Source: Lotus japonicus | Taxonomy: Eukaryota; Streptophyta; Magnoliopsida; Fabales; Fabaceae | Assembly: GCF_012489685.1 (NCBI RefSeq) | Contig: NC_080042.1 | Span: 46,304,066-46,368,065 of the forward strand | Length of the DNA: 64,000 nucleotides | Reading direction: 5' to 3' | Part shown: positions 52,469 through 63,030 of the stretch, one piece after another | Numbering within the stretch: the stretch's first letter is position 1 | Layout of the letters: every line of letters starts with the position of its first letter | Program-made: the position numbers and the translations under genes | The notes under the pieces: generated by a model | Seen by the model: only the letters and a program-made list of their open reading frames with translations | Told to the model about the DNA's origin: nothing | Database searches by the model: none

Positions 52469-53036
52469 CTGAACCCTCTTCCCCAGATCTTGATATCCCT
52501 AAAGGATGTCAACTGGAGAAACCTTTATTCAAACCTTTCCAAATCAGTAACCGATCTAGGCACTCAGCTCAATCCCTTCTTGCCAAGAATGAATCTGATA
52601 ATGAGCTTCTTCAGAAAGTTGTGGAACAACTGAAGCTTCTCAATCAAGTGATCCCTGAAACCCCGACTCAGGAAACTCCTACTCCGGAGGGCAGTTTCTA
52701 ACCCTACTGTCTCTGCTCCTGCTCCTCCAAAAACTCGGACTTCTACTCGTAATGCCTCTACCTCTTTAAACAATATTGAAGATGGTAAGGTTGAGTCTGA
52801 TTCTGATATCCAATCTGTCAAGAGTATTCCTATCAACGCTGTTAATCACAATTCTAGGAATCAGTGGAGAAAAGAAACCAAACTCTATTATCCTAGAGCT
52901 ACTGCTCCTGATCTCCTTTTAGAAGAATCTTCAAACTTCAAAAGCTTCAGTGCCAACAATGTCTATGAATGGAATATTGATGGTGAAAACGAGTATGGCA
53001 TCACCAAAATCCTCCAAAATATGACTATGGTAGCCA
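52469..53036 (+). pseudogene. Viral ORF1 capsid-region fragment
   Basis: Matches about 37079-37645. It carries a one-base G insertion at about 52690 that breaks the frame. It ends in the middle of the capsid region. Confidence 0.88.
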
Positions 53037-53100
53037 TGACTCCCTCTTAGGAACGGTTGAATCCAGCCTGAGTAATGGACCAATCTTTTTCAATTGCTTG
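53037..53100 (+). pseudogene. Viral ORF1 movement-region scrap
   Basis: 64 bp matching about 35869-35934, between the capsid fragment and a leader copy. Confidence 0.85.
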
Positions 53101-54697
53101 AAGAGATCCTTCTGCTTCCGACCCCCTCTTGGTATCAGAGCCTGATGGGGAAGTAGGAACATGCTAAATATGTTAGATATAAGTTATTTCTCTGCTTTAT
53201 TCTTACATAATTAAGCACTATGGTAACGGATCTAGACTGGTAAGTACACAACTCAGCTAAACTAAAATGAAATCCTTTTTGAAGATCTCTCAGGATTATT
53301 CATATTCAGACTTATGATCATATCTGCAGCGGAGGCGTTGAAGGCAGTAAGTCCCTGTGTGGCAGTAAGTCTATATTGGCCATACTACAGATATGATATG
53401 TTAAGTTCAGAATATTTTTAATGTCCTTGTTTAGCTTTTCTTTTGTGGTGGCTTTAGTCTGATCCAGATCTATACTGCTCAACTATTAAGAACAACACAG
53501 AACCTAACTTATATTTCTAATTTATTTATCTGTTTCTATAGAACCAGGTGATGGCGATGATACTTATGGGTGAGGAAGATTTGTCTTTTATGATGCTTCG
53601 CTCTTTTTCCTCCAAGCTTTCTTTCAAATCTTCCCAACCCTCTTCTTCTTCTATCAATCATCCTCATCAATCCAATCAATTATCCAAATCTGTCTTCAAA
53701 GAAGAAATTCATTTTGAAGATATCAATCAAGATCTCGACAACTGGAAAATCCCTAGAATCTCTCATGCTGAGATCTACAAACCAAACGGATCCTTTTTCA
53801 AACGATCAGATTTCATTATCAAAACCGTTGAGCAAACCTACAAGCTCAGATCTGATGATGAAGAGATCCTTCTGCTTCCGACCCCCTCCCGAGGAAGAGG
53901 AAGAAGCAAAGAAAAGAGCAAAGGTATTATAATCTCTGACACTTTAATCTTATCTGGGCCCACTGCCCATCAATCTGGACCCACTGTCCAAAAATCTGAG
54001 CCCACTGCTCAAAATCAATCTCCCCAACCAAAACAAACCAAAGCAGATTATGCTTTATCAATTCCAACTCTCCTTGCCCTCAAACAAGCAGGCCTGGATA
54101 ATGTTCCTCAGGGACTCATCAATTTACCCAAAAAATCCTGGGCTAGCATGACAGAAGAAGATGATGACCTTCAATCTCTCCAAACCATCATTGATAAAAC
54201 CAAAACCTTAGCAACTCATTGCGGGAAAAAACCCGTTGTTGCTCAACCCAGTCAACCCAACCAAAATACCGGTTATCTAGCCAAAATAAACTCCAGATTC
54301 CAAACTTTTATTGAACCAGAATGGTGGGATAGCTCTGGAGGAGTCAACCTTGCCAACAAAATTGGCATTAAACTCTTCCCAAATCACCTTGATCCCATTC
54401 ACCCAAACAAATCCCAAATTTTCTATGAGTTTATCCTTATAGATACAAACAGTGTAGAAATCAAACACTTTAGGGATAAATCTGATAACTCCCTTATCAC
54501 TCATTCTACACTCCAGATTCTCCGTGTCCTTCGTCCCACTGACTTTGGACCTAATCCAAATGGTTACAAAAAATTCTCTCAGAACTTTGACCCTGTAGGT
54601 TTCAACTATTGGGACTATATGAAAGCTTGGGAGAATACAATTCTTGGTCTACAAAATCAGAATTTCAAACACTCTTGGCTCATTTATTTTAAATGGT

Positions 54698-54732
<35 letters not shown>
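53101..54732 (+). pseudogene. Viral leader plus ORF1-ORF2 chimera
   Basis: Leader with primer-binding site (53130-53141) and ORF1 from ATG 53551 for about 106 codons, then an 18-bp leader scrap (53870-53887). ORF2 follows from its Arg/Gly-rich N-terminus to 54699, all in one open frame of about 393 codons that ends in the (TA)n tract. The frame is a by-product of the deletion and I do not regard it as a selected gene. Both 53099-53128 and 53863-53887 contain GATCCTTCTGCTTCCGACC, showing the same switch point used twice. Confidence 0.85.
54700..54729. repeat. (TA)n tract at right edge of viral block
   Basis: About 30 bp of alternating TA directly following viral ORF2 sequence. It is also the left flank of a hAT element. 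Confidence 0.92.
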
Positions 54733-54734
<2 letters not shown>

Positions 54735-55300
54735 CCGTGGCTACCTTTAGACAAAAAAGGCCACGGCCTAAGGCCCCCAAAAAATTCTTAGGCCTCAAAA
54801 CAAATTAGTTGCTTTTTTTTTTACTGAATAACATTTGGAAGATTCAAAATTGTGGAACCTTCAAGAAATGACAAAAATTAATTAGTTGATAATGTGAACT
54901 GAGCCGGTTGCCCGGTTCAAATGAGGAACCTATTGATAATGCGACTTTTCGTATTCTCTATGCCAAATGTATATATTTCTTCTAGAATATTATTGACAAT
55001 TTTTGTAACAGTTGCTATTGCTAAAAGATGTTTCTCAAAATTAAAATTGCTTAAATCATATCTAAGGTCAACAATATTACATGATAAATTGAATGAGTTG
55101 GCTATTTAATCTATTGAAAGAGAAATGTTAGAATTGTTTGATTATAAAACTCTGACAAATGATTTTGCAGCTTAAAAAAAACTATAACTTATAATATGAA
55201 AATTGAAATATAATATATATTAAGTCTCTAAAATATTCTCGTAAAAAAAGTCACTTTAACCATTTTGCTTTAGGCCCTTAAATGTCTGTACACGGCCCTG
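54730..55300 (+). mobile_element. Internally deleted hAT element
   Basis: Ends TAGGGCCGTG and CACGGCCCTG are inverted repeats. The flanks TATATATA and TATGTATG are a plausible 8-bp TSD within the TA tract (two mismatches). Inside, 55018-55175 encodes the C-terminal hAT dimerisation motif described separately. Most of the transposase is deleted. Confidence 0.75.
54921..55175 (+). pseudogene. hAT transposase C-terminal fragment
   Basis: Residues RCFSKLKLLKSYLRSTI followed by DKLNELAI, then after a stop (55107-55109) SIEREMLELFDYKTLTNDFA, match the hATC dimerisation region of plant zinc-finger MYM/TTF-type hAT transposases. The start of the ORF is not native. The catalytic part is missing. Confidence 0.75.
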
Positions 55301-55308
55301 TATGTATG

Positions 55309-56029
55309 TATATATATATATATAATAGATAGAGGTCTCAGACCAAAATACAAAGAAGGCAGAAAAGAAACATGACTAAACAAGATAGTCAAGCTTACAA
55401 CAGAAAGATAGAACGACCAGCTAAAGTTAAGCTATAGATAAAGAAATGATAAAAGTCTAGTACTAAACAAGCATAAAAGATAAAAGACTAGTTCTAAACA
55501 AGCAGAAAGAAAATAGAAACTTTAAAACTCCTCGTCCAAAGGAGGCATCTACCCTCTTTTCGTGTAATTTTGTTATCTTTAAGTAATATAAAAGTTATTC
55601 ATGCAATGGTCTTTTAAAAGTTATTATTTTCAAATAACATAAATATCTATTCAACTTATCTTTCAAGAGGAAAGGAGAAGAAGGATGTTGGAGCTCTAGC
55701 TGATTAAGATTACATTACATGTAATTTCCACTTACACATCAATAGAAGATCAATGTCATTTAATATATTTTATATATGATCTTTGATCGATCAAGTTATG
55801 ATAAATGTAGGAAGGTCGTTTTGGTCTTATATTAGTATCCGAGACATACCATATTAATAAAAGAAGATGTTTTGATAAGAAGTAAGTTTGGTGCGCACCT
55901 AAGATTATCAAGTGTAATTTTAATTAGAATTAATTTGGAACCAAAGTGCATGATTGTTCGGTTATTTTTTAATAACCTAATATGTGGGCTAAATATTGAG
56001 AAAATTATATATATTGAACTAATTCGGCA
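55309..56029. other. AT-rich sequence, no gene recognised
   Basis: Contains a short direct repeat (AAAAGTCTAGTACTAAACAAGCA at 55449 and a diverged copy at 55481) and nothing else that I can name. Confidence 0.5.
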
Positions 56030-56803
56030 ATATAATTAAGGAGTTAAATAAATATATCATATCAGTATGAGCCTTGCAATGTGTGATATCTAGTAATAAG
56101 TCTAACTATAGTTAATGAGGTTCTAATCAGATTGTTATATATACAAAGAACAATATAAGGTTTCTTCACAGAGGTTAATATGGTAAGTCACCCTTCTCCT
56201 CTATTTTCATGTGTTGAGAGATAACCCATACAGACAATGATTAGTCTAGGGAAGATCATGAACCTACAACCTCGTCACATAACCAATGAGGTCAAGTATG
56301 TTTTACTAGTTCCATTCAATCATTGGTAATCTAACTTGAGTATTTCAGGAATATATTCAAAATTTATCATTAATTTCTATGTTATTATTGTATTATTTAT
56401 TTATATATGATATCTTACTTTGTAATTACATATAGTTTTGAGTTTGGATTGATATTATGTTTATTTTATTTAAGTGTCGTTATATAATATTCTTATGGGA
56501 TAGTGAAAGATTTATAAGTTCTTGGTAGATTAATCATATTTGTTCTGGATGTTATATTTTGAACACTTTCCTTTTTTTTGGAAAAGTTTCAATTTTTAGG
56601 TTTATTGAATTTTTTAAAATATAAGGATTTTATTTTCTATAATTTTCCTAACAATTTACGTTTTTGGTATTTTCTTTAAATTTATTTTTCTGGAATTATT
56701 GTTTTCACATTTGATATCCGTTTTTTGGAATTACTCCAATGTAACCTTTAAACCATATATCCTTCAACAGTTTATTCTATACAATTGACTCACAGTTGAA
56801 TCA

Positions 56804-56836
<33 letters not shown>

Positions 56837-57385
56837 AAATAAAAAGGAAATTAAATTTTATATTCGACATAAATTTTCTTTCATGATTTACTTTTCCTTA
56901 AGTGAATGATTCTTTTTAAAAAATTACACATCATTGGTTATTTGAATTTTGACATTTTGAAATGTATATTAAATTAGTTCCATGTATATTAAGCCTAATC
57001 AATTTGAATTGTATCAAACATATTGTCTTAATGATAATTCCCTATGTATAAATTGGAAAGGGTATATTAATTGGTTAAATATATGTAAACAAATCATTAC
57101 AATAACACACACATATAGTATAATATATTTTATTAAATGGTATATCTTAATTTATGGAAACATGAATCATTATTAAATAATTTGTATACCTATCACTAAT
57201 TCAATTATCATTTATTAAAATTATTTTTTCATATTTTAACATAAGCGTATTGAATCTATAAAGCATTATTATGTATATGGTGATTTTATTATATATGGAG
57301 AAATTTATGGTAATTATATTGAGGTTATTCCATGTCAAAGATATTTTAGTATTATTTTAATAATTACATTAGATGCTTATACTAA
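56030..57385 (+). repeat. AT-rich 1.4-kb repeat, copy 1
   Basis: Diverged direct repeat of 57386-58815. Matching landmarks include TAACTATAGTTAATGAGG (56102), GTCACCCTTCTCCTCTAT (56187), TTTTCACATTTGATATCC (56704), GTAAACAAATCATTACAATA (57085) and TTGAGGTTATTCCATGTCAAAGATATT (57319 on). It lacks the primer-binding site seen in copy 2. It encodes no protein. Confidence 0.75.
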
Positions 57386-58505
57386 GGAGTCAAATAAAAT
57401 ATTTTTCTAGTGTGAACTTTGCAAGGTGTAATACCTGATATTAAACCTAGTTATAGTTAATATGACTCTAATCAGATTGCTATATAAATAACAATAGTGT
57501 TTCGTCCTCAAGTCTAATTTGATAGGTCACTCTTCTCCTCTATGCTCATATATTGAGAGAGAAACATAAAGATACAGATTACTCTGTGGAAGATCATCAA
57601 CTCACAACCTGATCACATATCAAGCGTCATGGAGTCAGGTATGTTCTATTGCTTCCATCCAATCCTTAATAATCTGGCATGAGTATTTGATCAGCATATT
57701 TGGATAGATTCGTAACAATTGGTATCAGAGCCATGATTCATGTTAGATTATTATGATTTATCATGTCTGAATATTGATTTTTTTTATTTATCCACGTGCT
57801 ATTTTACTTTATAAAACAATATAGCTTTGGGGTTTTGATTGATATTATGTGTGTTTTCATTTATCATAGTTTTCTGATATTCTTGTGCGATAATGAAAAT
57901 AGTGTATGTTTTAAAAAGTTAAATTTTTTTGTTCTGGATGTTGTAATTTCGTTCAACTTCATTTTCAAGAAAATTTCAATTTTTGAATTTATTGGATGTT
58001 GAAAAATATAAGAATTTTATTTTCTGAAATTTCTCAAAGAATTTACGTTTTTGATATTTACTTGAAATTTTATTTTTTGTGAGTTGCTTTCACATTTGTT
58101 GTTTATGTTTTGGAATTATTCTCTCATAATCTTTAAACCATATATTATTTAATAATGTATTCCACTTACATGATTCACGGTGGCATCTGTATATATATTA
58201 TTTTGAACATGTATTTTAATTTATTTAATTTAGTTCATTCCATAATCTTTGCGGCAATAATATATTCTGGTTTCGTTAGTCAAACATATATAAATATGTA
58301 AGGTGTGAGATTTTATTTATGCTATAAAAGGTGAAGATGATCTCATTTTAATTTATGACATATATGGAATGTATATTAAATTGGTTCAATATATATCGAA
58401 CCAAATTTGTTTTATTTGTCTTGGTCAAATTTTCTTTATGGTAATTTCCTATATATAACTTGGAAGGTGGATATTAATTAATTCAATTTAGGTAAACAAA
58501 TCATT

Positions 58506-58537
<32 letters not shown>

Positions 58538-58815
58538 TTCATTAATTTGTATATCTTAATTCATGCAATCATGATCCATAATTAAGTAATTAATTTATTT
58601 ACCTTTCATGAATTCAATTATCTTTTATCGAGATTCATTTTTCGATGTTTTCGCACAAGAGTATTGAATTTATATATGGAGTGATGTATACTACCAATTT
58701 ATTTTTGGAAATATATGGAGAAACTTACAGTCATTATATTGAGGTTATTTCATGTCAAAGATATTGTATTTCATTATCATTGTAATAATTAAGTTTGGTA
58801 TTTAGCTTACACTAA
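57386..58815 (+). repeat. AT-rich 1.4-kb repeat, copy 2, with primer-binding site
   Basis: Colinear with copy 1 throughout. It carries TTGGTATCAGAGCC (57719-57732), an initiator tRNA-Met primer-binding site as used by plant LTR retrotransposons, at a place where copy 1 has a deletion. The two copies could be tandem duplicates of a non-autonomous retroelement. A primer-binding site in the middle of each unit argues against simple LTR status. Confidence 0.75.
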
Positions 58816-58913
58816 ATTTTAGGATTTTTTTATTTTTATGTCTTTTATTTTGAAATAAATCAATTGATACAAAATGTTGCCCAAATAACCTCTTTTACAA
58901 AGATTTATTTAAT

Positions 58914-59055
58914 TTGAGACAGAAGGATGTGTGTGTTTCTTGTTTATGCGGTTCATGATTAATTCCAAAAGAAGGTCATTGATTGGCCAAATAACAAGTA
59001 CCCATGCATATATGATGTGTGATAAATTGAGACAGAAGGATGTGTGTGTTTCTTG
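58914..59055 (+). repeat. 29-bp direct repeat upstream of F-box gene
   Basis: TTGAGACAGAAGGATGTGTG and the next nine bases occur exactly at 58914-58942 and 59027-59055, about 113 bp apart. Both are preceded by CCAAATAAC. A local duplication about 220-350 bp before the ATG. Confidence 0.85.
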
Positions 59056-59270
59056 CATGGAGGGTACAACTTGCAAATTAATTTTTTATGTCCAAAAACT
59101 TTACATCGATGTTGTTTTAGGTATCTTGTTAAATGGGCCCACCATTTACAACTAATTGAATTTTGTGTGTTGCATGATTATTATATTGTATTTAATTATT
59201 CTATATGTTGTGACATGAATTTATGTTAAGTGAGTTTATGTAATCTACATGTTTTATAGAGCTAACAAAA

Positions 59271-60419
59271 ATGATTCGCGGACAACTGCCAGAAGACATG
59301 GTATTGGAAATCTTTGTCAGACTTCCCGTGAAGTCTGTGGTGCAATTCAGATGCTTAAGCAAACACTACAATGCTCTTACAAGAGAAAACAGTTTCATCA
59401 CTAAACATCTTTCTCGCTCCATGGTCAAGGCGAAAAGCAAACCTAATTTTCTCCTCTTTCACCAAATAAACAAGTTTTTCATTTCATCAATGGTCTATGA
59501 AGGTGAAAATTCAAAACCCACCCTTGTTGATTTGAAGCCACCATTCATCTTCAAAAACAATGTAAGCAACATCGCACCTCATGCTCATTCCAACGACATC
59601 ATCTACCTTGAACTGCTGAATGCTCCCTACAACCCCAATCAAATGATTCTCTGGAATCCAGCCACCAGAGAGGTAAAGTTTCTTCCTTCCCCTCCTCCAA
59701 TGAAACCTGCACTTTGTAACTTCTTTCACGTGGCGCATGAGTTCGGTTTTGATCCCAAAACTAATGACTACAAGGTCGTGAGCATTGTAGTGGGTGTAGA
59801 ATTTTTCTTGGAGGAATATGAAAAGCTCAATGGTCAAGTATATAGCCTTCGTTCTCATTCATGGAAAGTGGTTAACGTTGGTGTTTCTGCTAGATACATA
59901 GCTAAATCCATGTTTAATGCTTATTTACATGGAGCTTATCATTGGTTAGCTGAATCTGGTGGTGTTGAATTTGTGCTGTGTTTTAACATGAGCGATGATG
60001 TGTTTTGGAAAATGAACCTGCCCAAAGTTATATCTCAGGAAGAGAACAACAAATTTTACATTAGGCATTCAAATATTGTTGTTTTGAATGAATCTGTTTG
60101 TTATCTTAGGGAGTATATGCGTTCTGAATTTCATTTTGAGATTTTGATGATGAATGAATATGGTGTAGAAGAGACTTGGGTGAAAATGTTTAACCTTGTG
60201 CGTGGACCTTGTCCTGAAATTCTTCTGGAGTTATGGAAAGAAGACAATGATGATGTTTTTGTGCTAGAAGGGGAAGAGTTTCAACCGTTGGTTTTGTACA
60301 TGATTGGTGAACAAAAGGTTGTGAAAGAGTTTCCTCTTCGCTTAGGAATTGAGCAACGTGCTTTTAGAAATGTGGAGAGTGTTGTTCCCCTATGTGGTTT
60401 GGTTCATGAGGAAGCTTGA
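59271..60419 (+). CDS. F-box protein with F-box-associated domain
   Basis: An intact single-exon gene of 382 residues. F-box at residues 4-45: LPEDMVLEIFVRLPVKSVVQ, then FRCLSKHYNALTRENSFI, the SKP1-binding helices of SCF ubiquitin ligases. The F-box-associated (FBA type 1) region follows at about 90-330, with the hallmark ILWNPATREVKFLP, then HEFGFDPKTNDYKVVSI, VYSLRSHSWKVV, AYLHGAYHWLAESG and VLCFNMSDDVFWKMNLP. These repeats bind the substrate. It probably acts as the substrate receptor of an SCF complex in nucleus or cytosol. The target is unknown. This large plant family evolves fast and includes S-locus F-box genes. No signal peptide. ATG 59271 is in good context (AAAATGAT). Confidence 0.92.
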   Translation: MIRGQLPEDMVLEIFVRLPVKSVVQFRCLSKHYNALTRENSFITKHLSRSMVKAKSKPNFLLFHQINKFFISSMVYEGENSKPTLVDLKPPFIFKNNVSNIAPHAHSNDIIYLELLNAPYNPNQMILWNPATREVKFLPSPPPMKPALCNFFHVAHEFGFDPKTNDYKVVSIVVGVEFFLEEYEKLNGQVYSLRSHSWKVVNVGVSARYIAKSMFNAYLHGAYHWLAESGGVEFVLCFNMSDDVFWKMNLPKVISQEENNKFYIRHSNIVVLNESVCYLREYMRSEFHFEILMMNEYGVEETWVKMFNLVRGPCPEILLELWKEDNDDVFVLEGEEFQPLVLYMIGEQKVVKEFPLRLGIEQRAFRNVESVVPLCGLVHEEA

Positions 60420-61071
60420 ATTTTTGCTCAGATCAGTTCATGATGACATTAATTTGATGATATTTGTGATGATTTATGTTGTGACATGCATTATAAGCAT
60501 GGTACTTCTTTCATCAACTTTTATAAATTGTTATTAGTGAACATTTTAATTGATACTTTTTGGTTGTTAATGTTTGAATGTTCAAAAATCATCCCATGTG
60601 AGAGCCAAGCATTTTAATGATATAAAGGAGTTCATATTTAAGAACTCAATTCCAATTAATTTTTTTCGGTTTCATAAAAATCATAATTATTACATATAAC
60701 ACTCAATTCAGCTAAAAATTCAGCTAGTAGGTTCGCTTCAGGGGGAATGTAAATTGATGTCTTCATTGTGGCTCCACAGAATGCAAAAGAGTTGTAAGAA
60801 TAAACATGGAATCACGATATTCTTCCATCTTCTAAATTTAATTGCATATAAAGAAAAGGCAAAAGCTATTCCATTTTGTATTGAAGGTTAAACCATTTGG
60901 GGTGACAAAGCAGGTCAACGTGCTGGCACTACTTCTTGGTGAGTTAGGTGGGGTGGTCCAAAACAAGTTGGTGGGTTTGGAAACCTCTATGCCACCCCAT
61001 TTGACTAGTTTACCCAACGAGTCCAACTTATGTTATCTTCCCTAAAACCCTTAATCATCTTAATGGTTAAT
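60420..61071. other. 3' flank of F-box gene, no further gene recognised
   Basis: AT-rich at first, presumably with the F-box gene's poly(A) region, then plain intergenic sequence. Short complementary ORFs near 60840-61045 overlap on both strands and have no family signature. Confidence 0.5.
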
Positions 61072-61330
61072 GCTCTACAAGAAAAACATCGATTAGCATC
61101 ATCCAAAAGCCGATGATAACAAGCTATAAACTGACACTACAACCGATTTAGTATTACCTTAGCGTCGATGTTATGGATGCTGCGCAGCTGACCTAATTGT
61201 TAGAATTGGTTTAGCCGACTCTAGGCCAATGTTACACTTGTACCATGACGGTCGATGCAACCGTCGTCAATTTAATTTAAACTTTAAGATGTAGCATCAA
61301 CCATGACCGACGCTAATTAGGATAAAATTG
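61072..61330. other. Possible CACTA-like terminus
   Basis: CTCTACAAGAAAAACATCG near 61072 resembles CACTA ends of the CACTACAAGAAAAA type with one change. It is followed by short repeats such as GTCGATG, GACGGTCGATGC and GACCGACGCTAA. No partner end was found within the window. Confidence 0.35.
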
Positions 61331-61790
61331 TAAACAAAAGAAATAACGTAAAACTCATAAATTGAAAAACTTAACGAAATGGTCTATATAGATAAAAATA
61401 GGGGAAAGTCACATAATAGTCTAATGCATTTGCAGGGATAACAAATCTTGACAACCACCATGTGTCACATTATACGATATACTTATTTAATTGATATGAT
61501 TGCATAGGAAAGGTGCTTGGTCTTTACCAACTCCGCCGAACAAAGAAGCCCCTCTAACGTTGGCATTTTCTACGAGGGAGGAAAATTTGTCCTCAGTTCA
61601 GAACAAGGAAGCCTCCATGCAAATATGAGGCCTTTGTCAAGGAGGTCGACCAAGCATCCAACACCCAGCTTATGGAGAACTTCAATGTCCCCATCAGAAC
61701 TACTTTTTTTAGAACACCAGCGCCCAACTACAAGTACTGAACCCCAACTTGATTATGTCCCATTTTTCTTCAAGACAATCGAGGCTATAT
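61331..61790. other. No gene recognised
   Basis: A 130-residue plus-strand ORF (61517-61909) has no family signature and runs into the repeat that follows. It may be a decayed antisense ORF of the nearby gypsy element, but nothing specific supports this. Confidence 0.35.
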
Positions 61791-62275
61791 CGCGTTTGGG
61801 TTACTTGTGCTCGCTTCTCGGTTCAATTGTATCCCTGAAAAGGATTATTTTCATCCAGTCTTTGTCTAACGAAGAGACTGTACTATTTTCGGATTACTTG
61901 GCTCTTTGACTTGGGGATTGTATCTCTTAAAAGGGTTACTTGTTTCTTGTCTTTCTTTGAGAATATCGAGTTAGTGTCTCTTTTCAAATTACTTGTTCTT
62001 GCCGCTTGGTTAGACTATAAGGGTTACTTATGTCCACTCTTTTCTCGGCGAAGAGAATCTATTCCTTTCGAATTACTCGGCTTTATGAATGATGGATTGT
62101 ATTCCTGAAATGCGTTACTTATGTATCGTCTTCCTTCGAGACGTCCAAGGATGTATCCCTTTTGGGTTACTTATGCTTATAGCTTGATTGTTGTATCTCT
62201 CAAAAAGGGTTACTTAGGACCAAAACTTCATATCTAGTTGGATAGACCATATTCCTTAAGCGGATTACTTTTGAA
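61791..62275 (+). repeat. Degenerate tandem repeat with GGGTTACTT core
   Basis: About eleven occurrences of GG(G/A)TTACTT-like cores, at roughly 61798, 61842, 61891, 61933, 61985, 62021, 62077, 62114, 62165, 62208 and 62263, with mean spacing near 46 bp. They are often preceded by TTGTATC-type and AAAAGG motifs. An old minisatellite. Confidence 0.7.
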
Positions 62276-62602
62276 AGGTCAAATATGCTTGGAATTTTCA
62301 ATGTGTAAGCAAAGATTTTAAACAAGAAAGAAGTTCCTCAAAATATCATTGACTTTATTTAATTCAAAACATGGTTAACAAAAACTTAGACAAGATTCTG
62401 AAATAAAAAGTACTTGACAGAAGTGGGGTTTACAAAGTCGTGGTTTTATATGCGCCACCAAGCGTGGGAATTTTCCAACTTTCAAGTGGTGGATACATGC
62501 TGATGTGTGTAGATGTCGCTCAGATCATCCAGCCTTCCGAATGAGGCCTCTTTTGGCTTTCCTCCCTGATCTTCATGGGCATGGTATCTCTCTTTTATCG
62601 AC

Positions 62603-62962
62603 CTAAAGACTTAAATTATAACAGCTCCTAGTTGTTTCCAAGCTCCCTTGGACAACAATCACCCCCCCCCCCCGTTCTTGTTCACAAACTTCAAGAGTAA
62701 ATGGCAGGCGGAGATCAAAGCCCCCAGATTGTTTAGGGACAAGCACGTGTCTGAGAAGAACGTTGTAAGTTAAAGGGAAATCTACCACCATAAAGTTGAA
62801 CTTGACCTTCTTGCAAGGTTTCCCTATACCGATTTTTATCCTCGTTTCTAGGAAGCCTTTTGGCGCATTTCGGTCTTCTTTGAAGCCTACGAGCTCAGTG
62901 TAGAAAGTGGTTAAGTCGTCCTTCATGAATTCTAGAGCCTTGAAACATTTGTAAAACATCAT
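62603..62962 (-). pseudogene. Ty3/gypsy (Tat-type) protease region, decayed
   Basis: The ORF encodes ELVGFKEDRNAPKGFLETRI, FMVVDFPLTYNVLLRHVLV and a diverged tail. The motif FxVVDxxxxYNVLLGR is the C-terminal core of the retropepsin-like domain in Tat/Athila elements (final Gly changed to His here). A poly-C run near 62662-62675 lies inside. The N-terminal half with the active site is lost. It is related in type to the protease at 8075-8950 but clearly a separate, older copy. Confidence 0.6.
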
Positions 62963-63030
62963 ATCTGCTTAATATCACGGATCCACGAGGATTCTACACA
63001 CGTCCACGTTAGATATTACTGCCAAGATTA

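Larger units (their letters stand above)
32768..54700. mobile_element. Endogenous pararetrovirus block (Caulimoviridae, florendovirus-like), rearranged
   Basis: Nine or more segments of one viral genome. Plus: 32768-42375 (1.2 genome lengths, unit 7,905 bp), 42409-42587, 52469-53036, 53037-53100, 53101-53869, 53887-54699. Minus: 42585-48998, 49022-51558, 51559-52468. Each unit has the tRNA-Met primer-binding site TGGTATCAGAGC, a large ORF1 (movement, capsid, protease, RT, RNase H, no integrase) and ORF2 of unknown function directly after it. One large polyprotein plus an unknown ORF2 and integration at (TA)n tracts are known features of florendoviruses. There are no LTRs and no TSD. Confidence 0.88.

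Noticed and set aside
53551..54732. A 393-codon open frame as a novel viral or host gene
   Set aside because: It is a chance in-frame fusion of ORF1's start, a leader scrap and ORF2, ending in a TA microsatellite. Every part matches other segments of the same block.
62662..62675. Poly-C run as a frameshift or regulatory site
   Set aside because: It lies inside a decayed gypsy protease remnant with other defects. A homopolymer expansion is enough to explain it.
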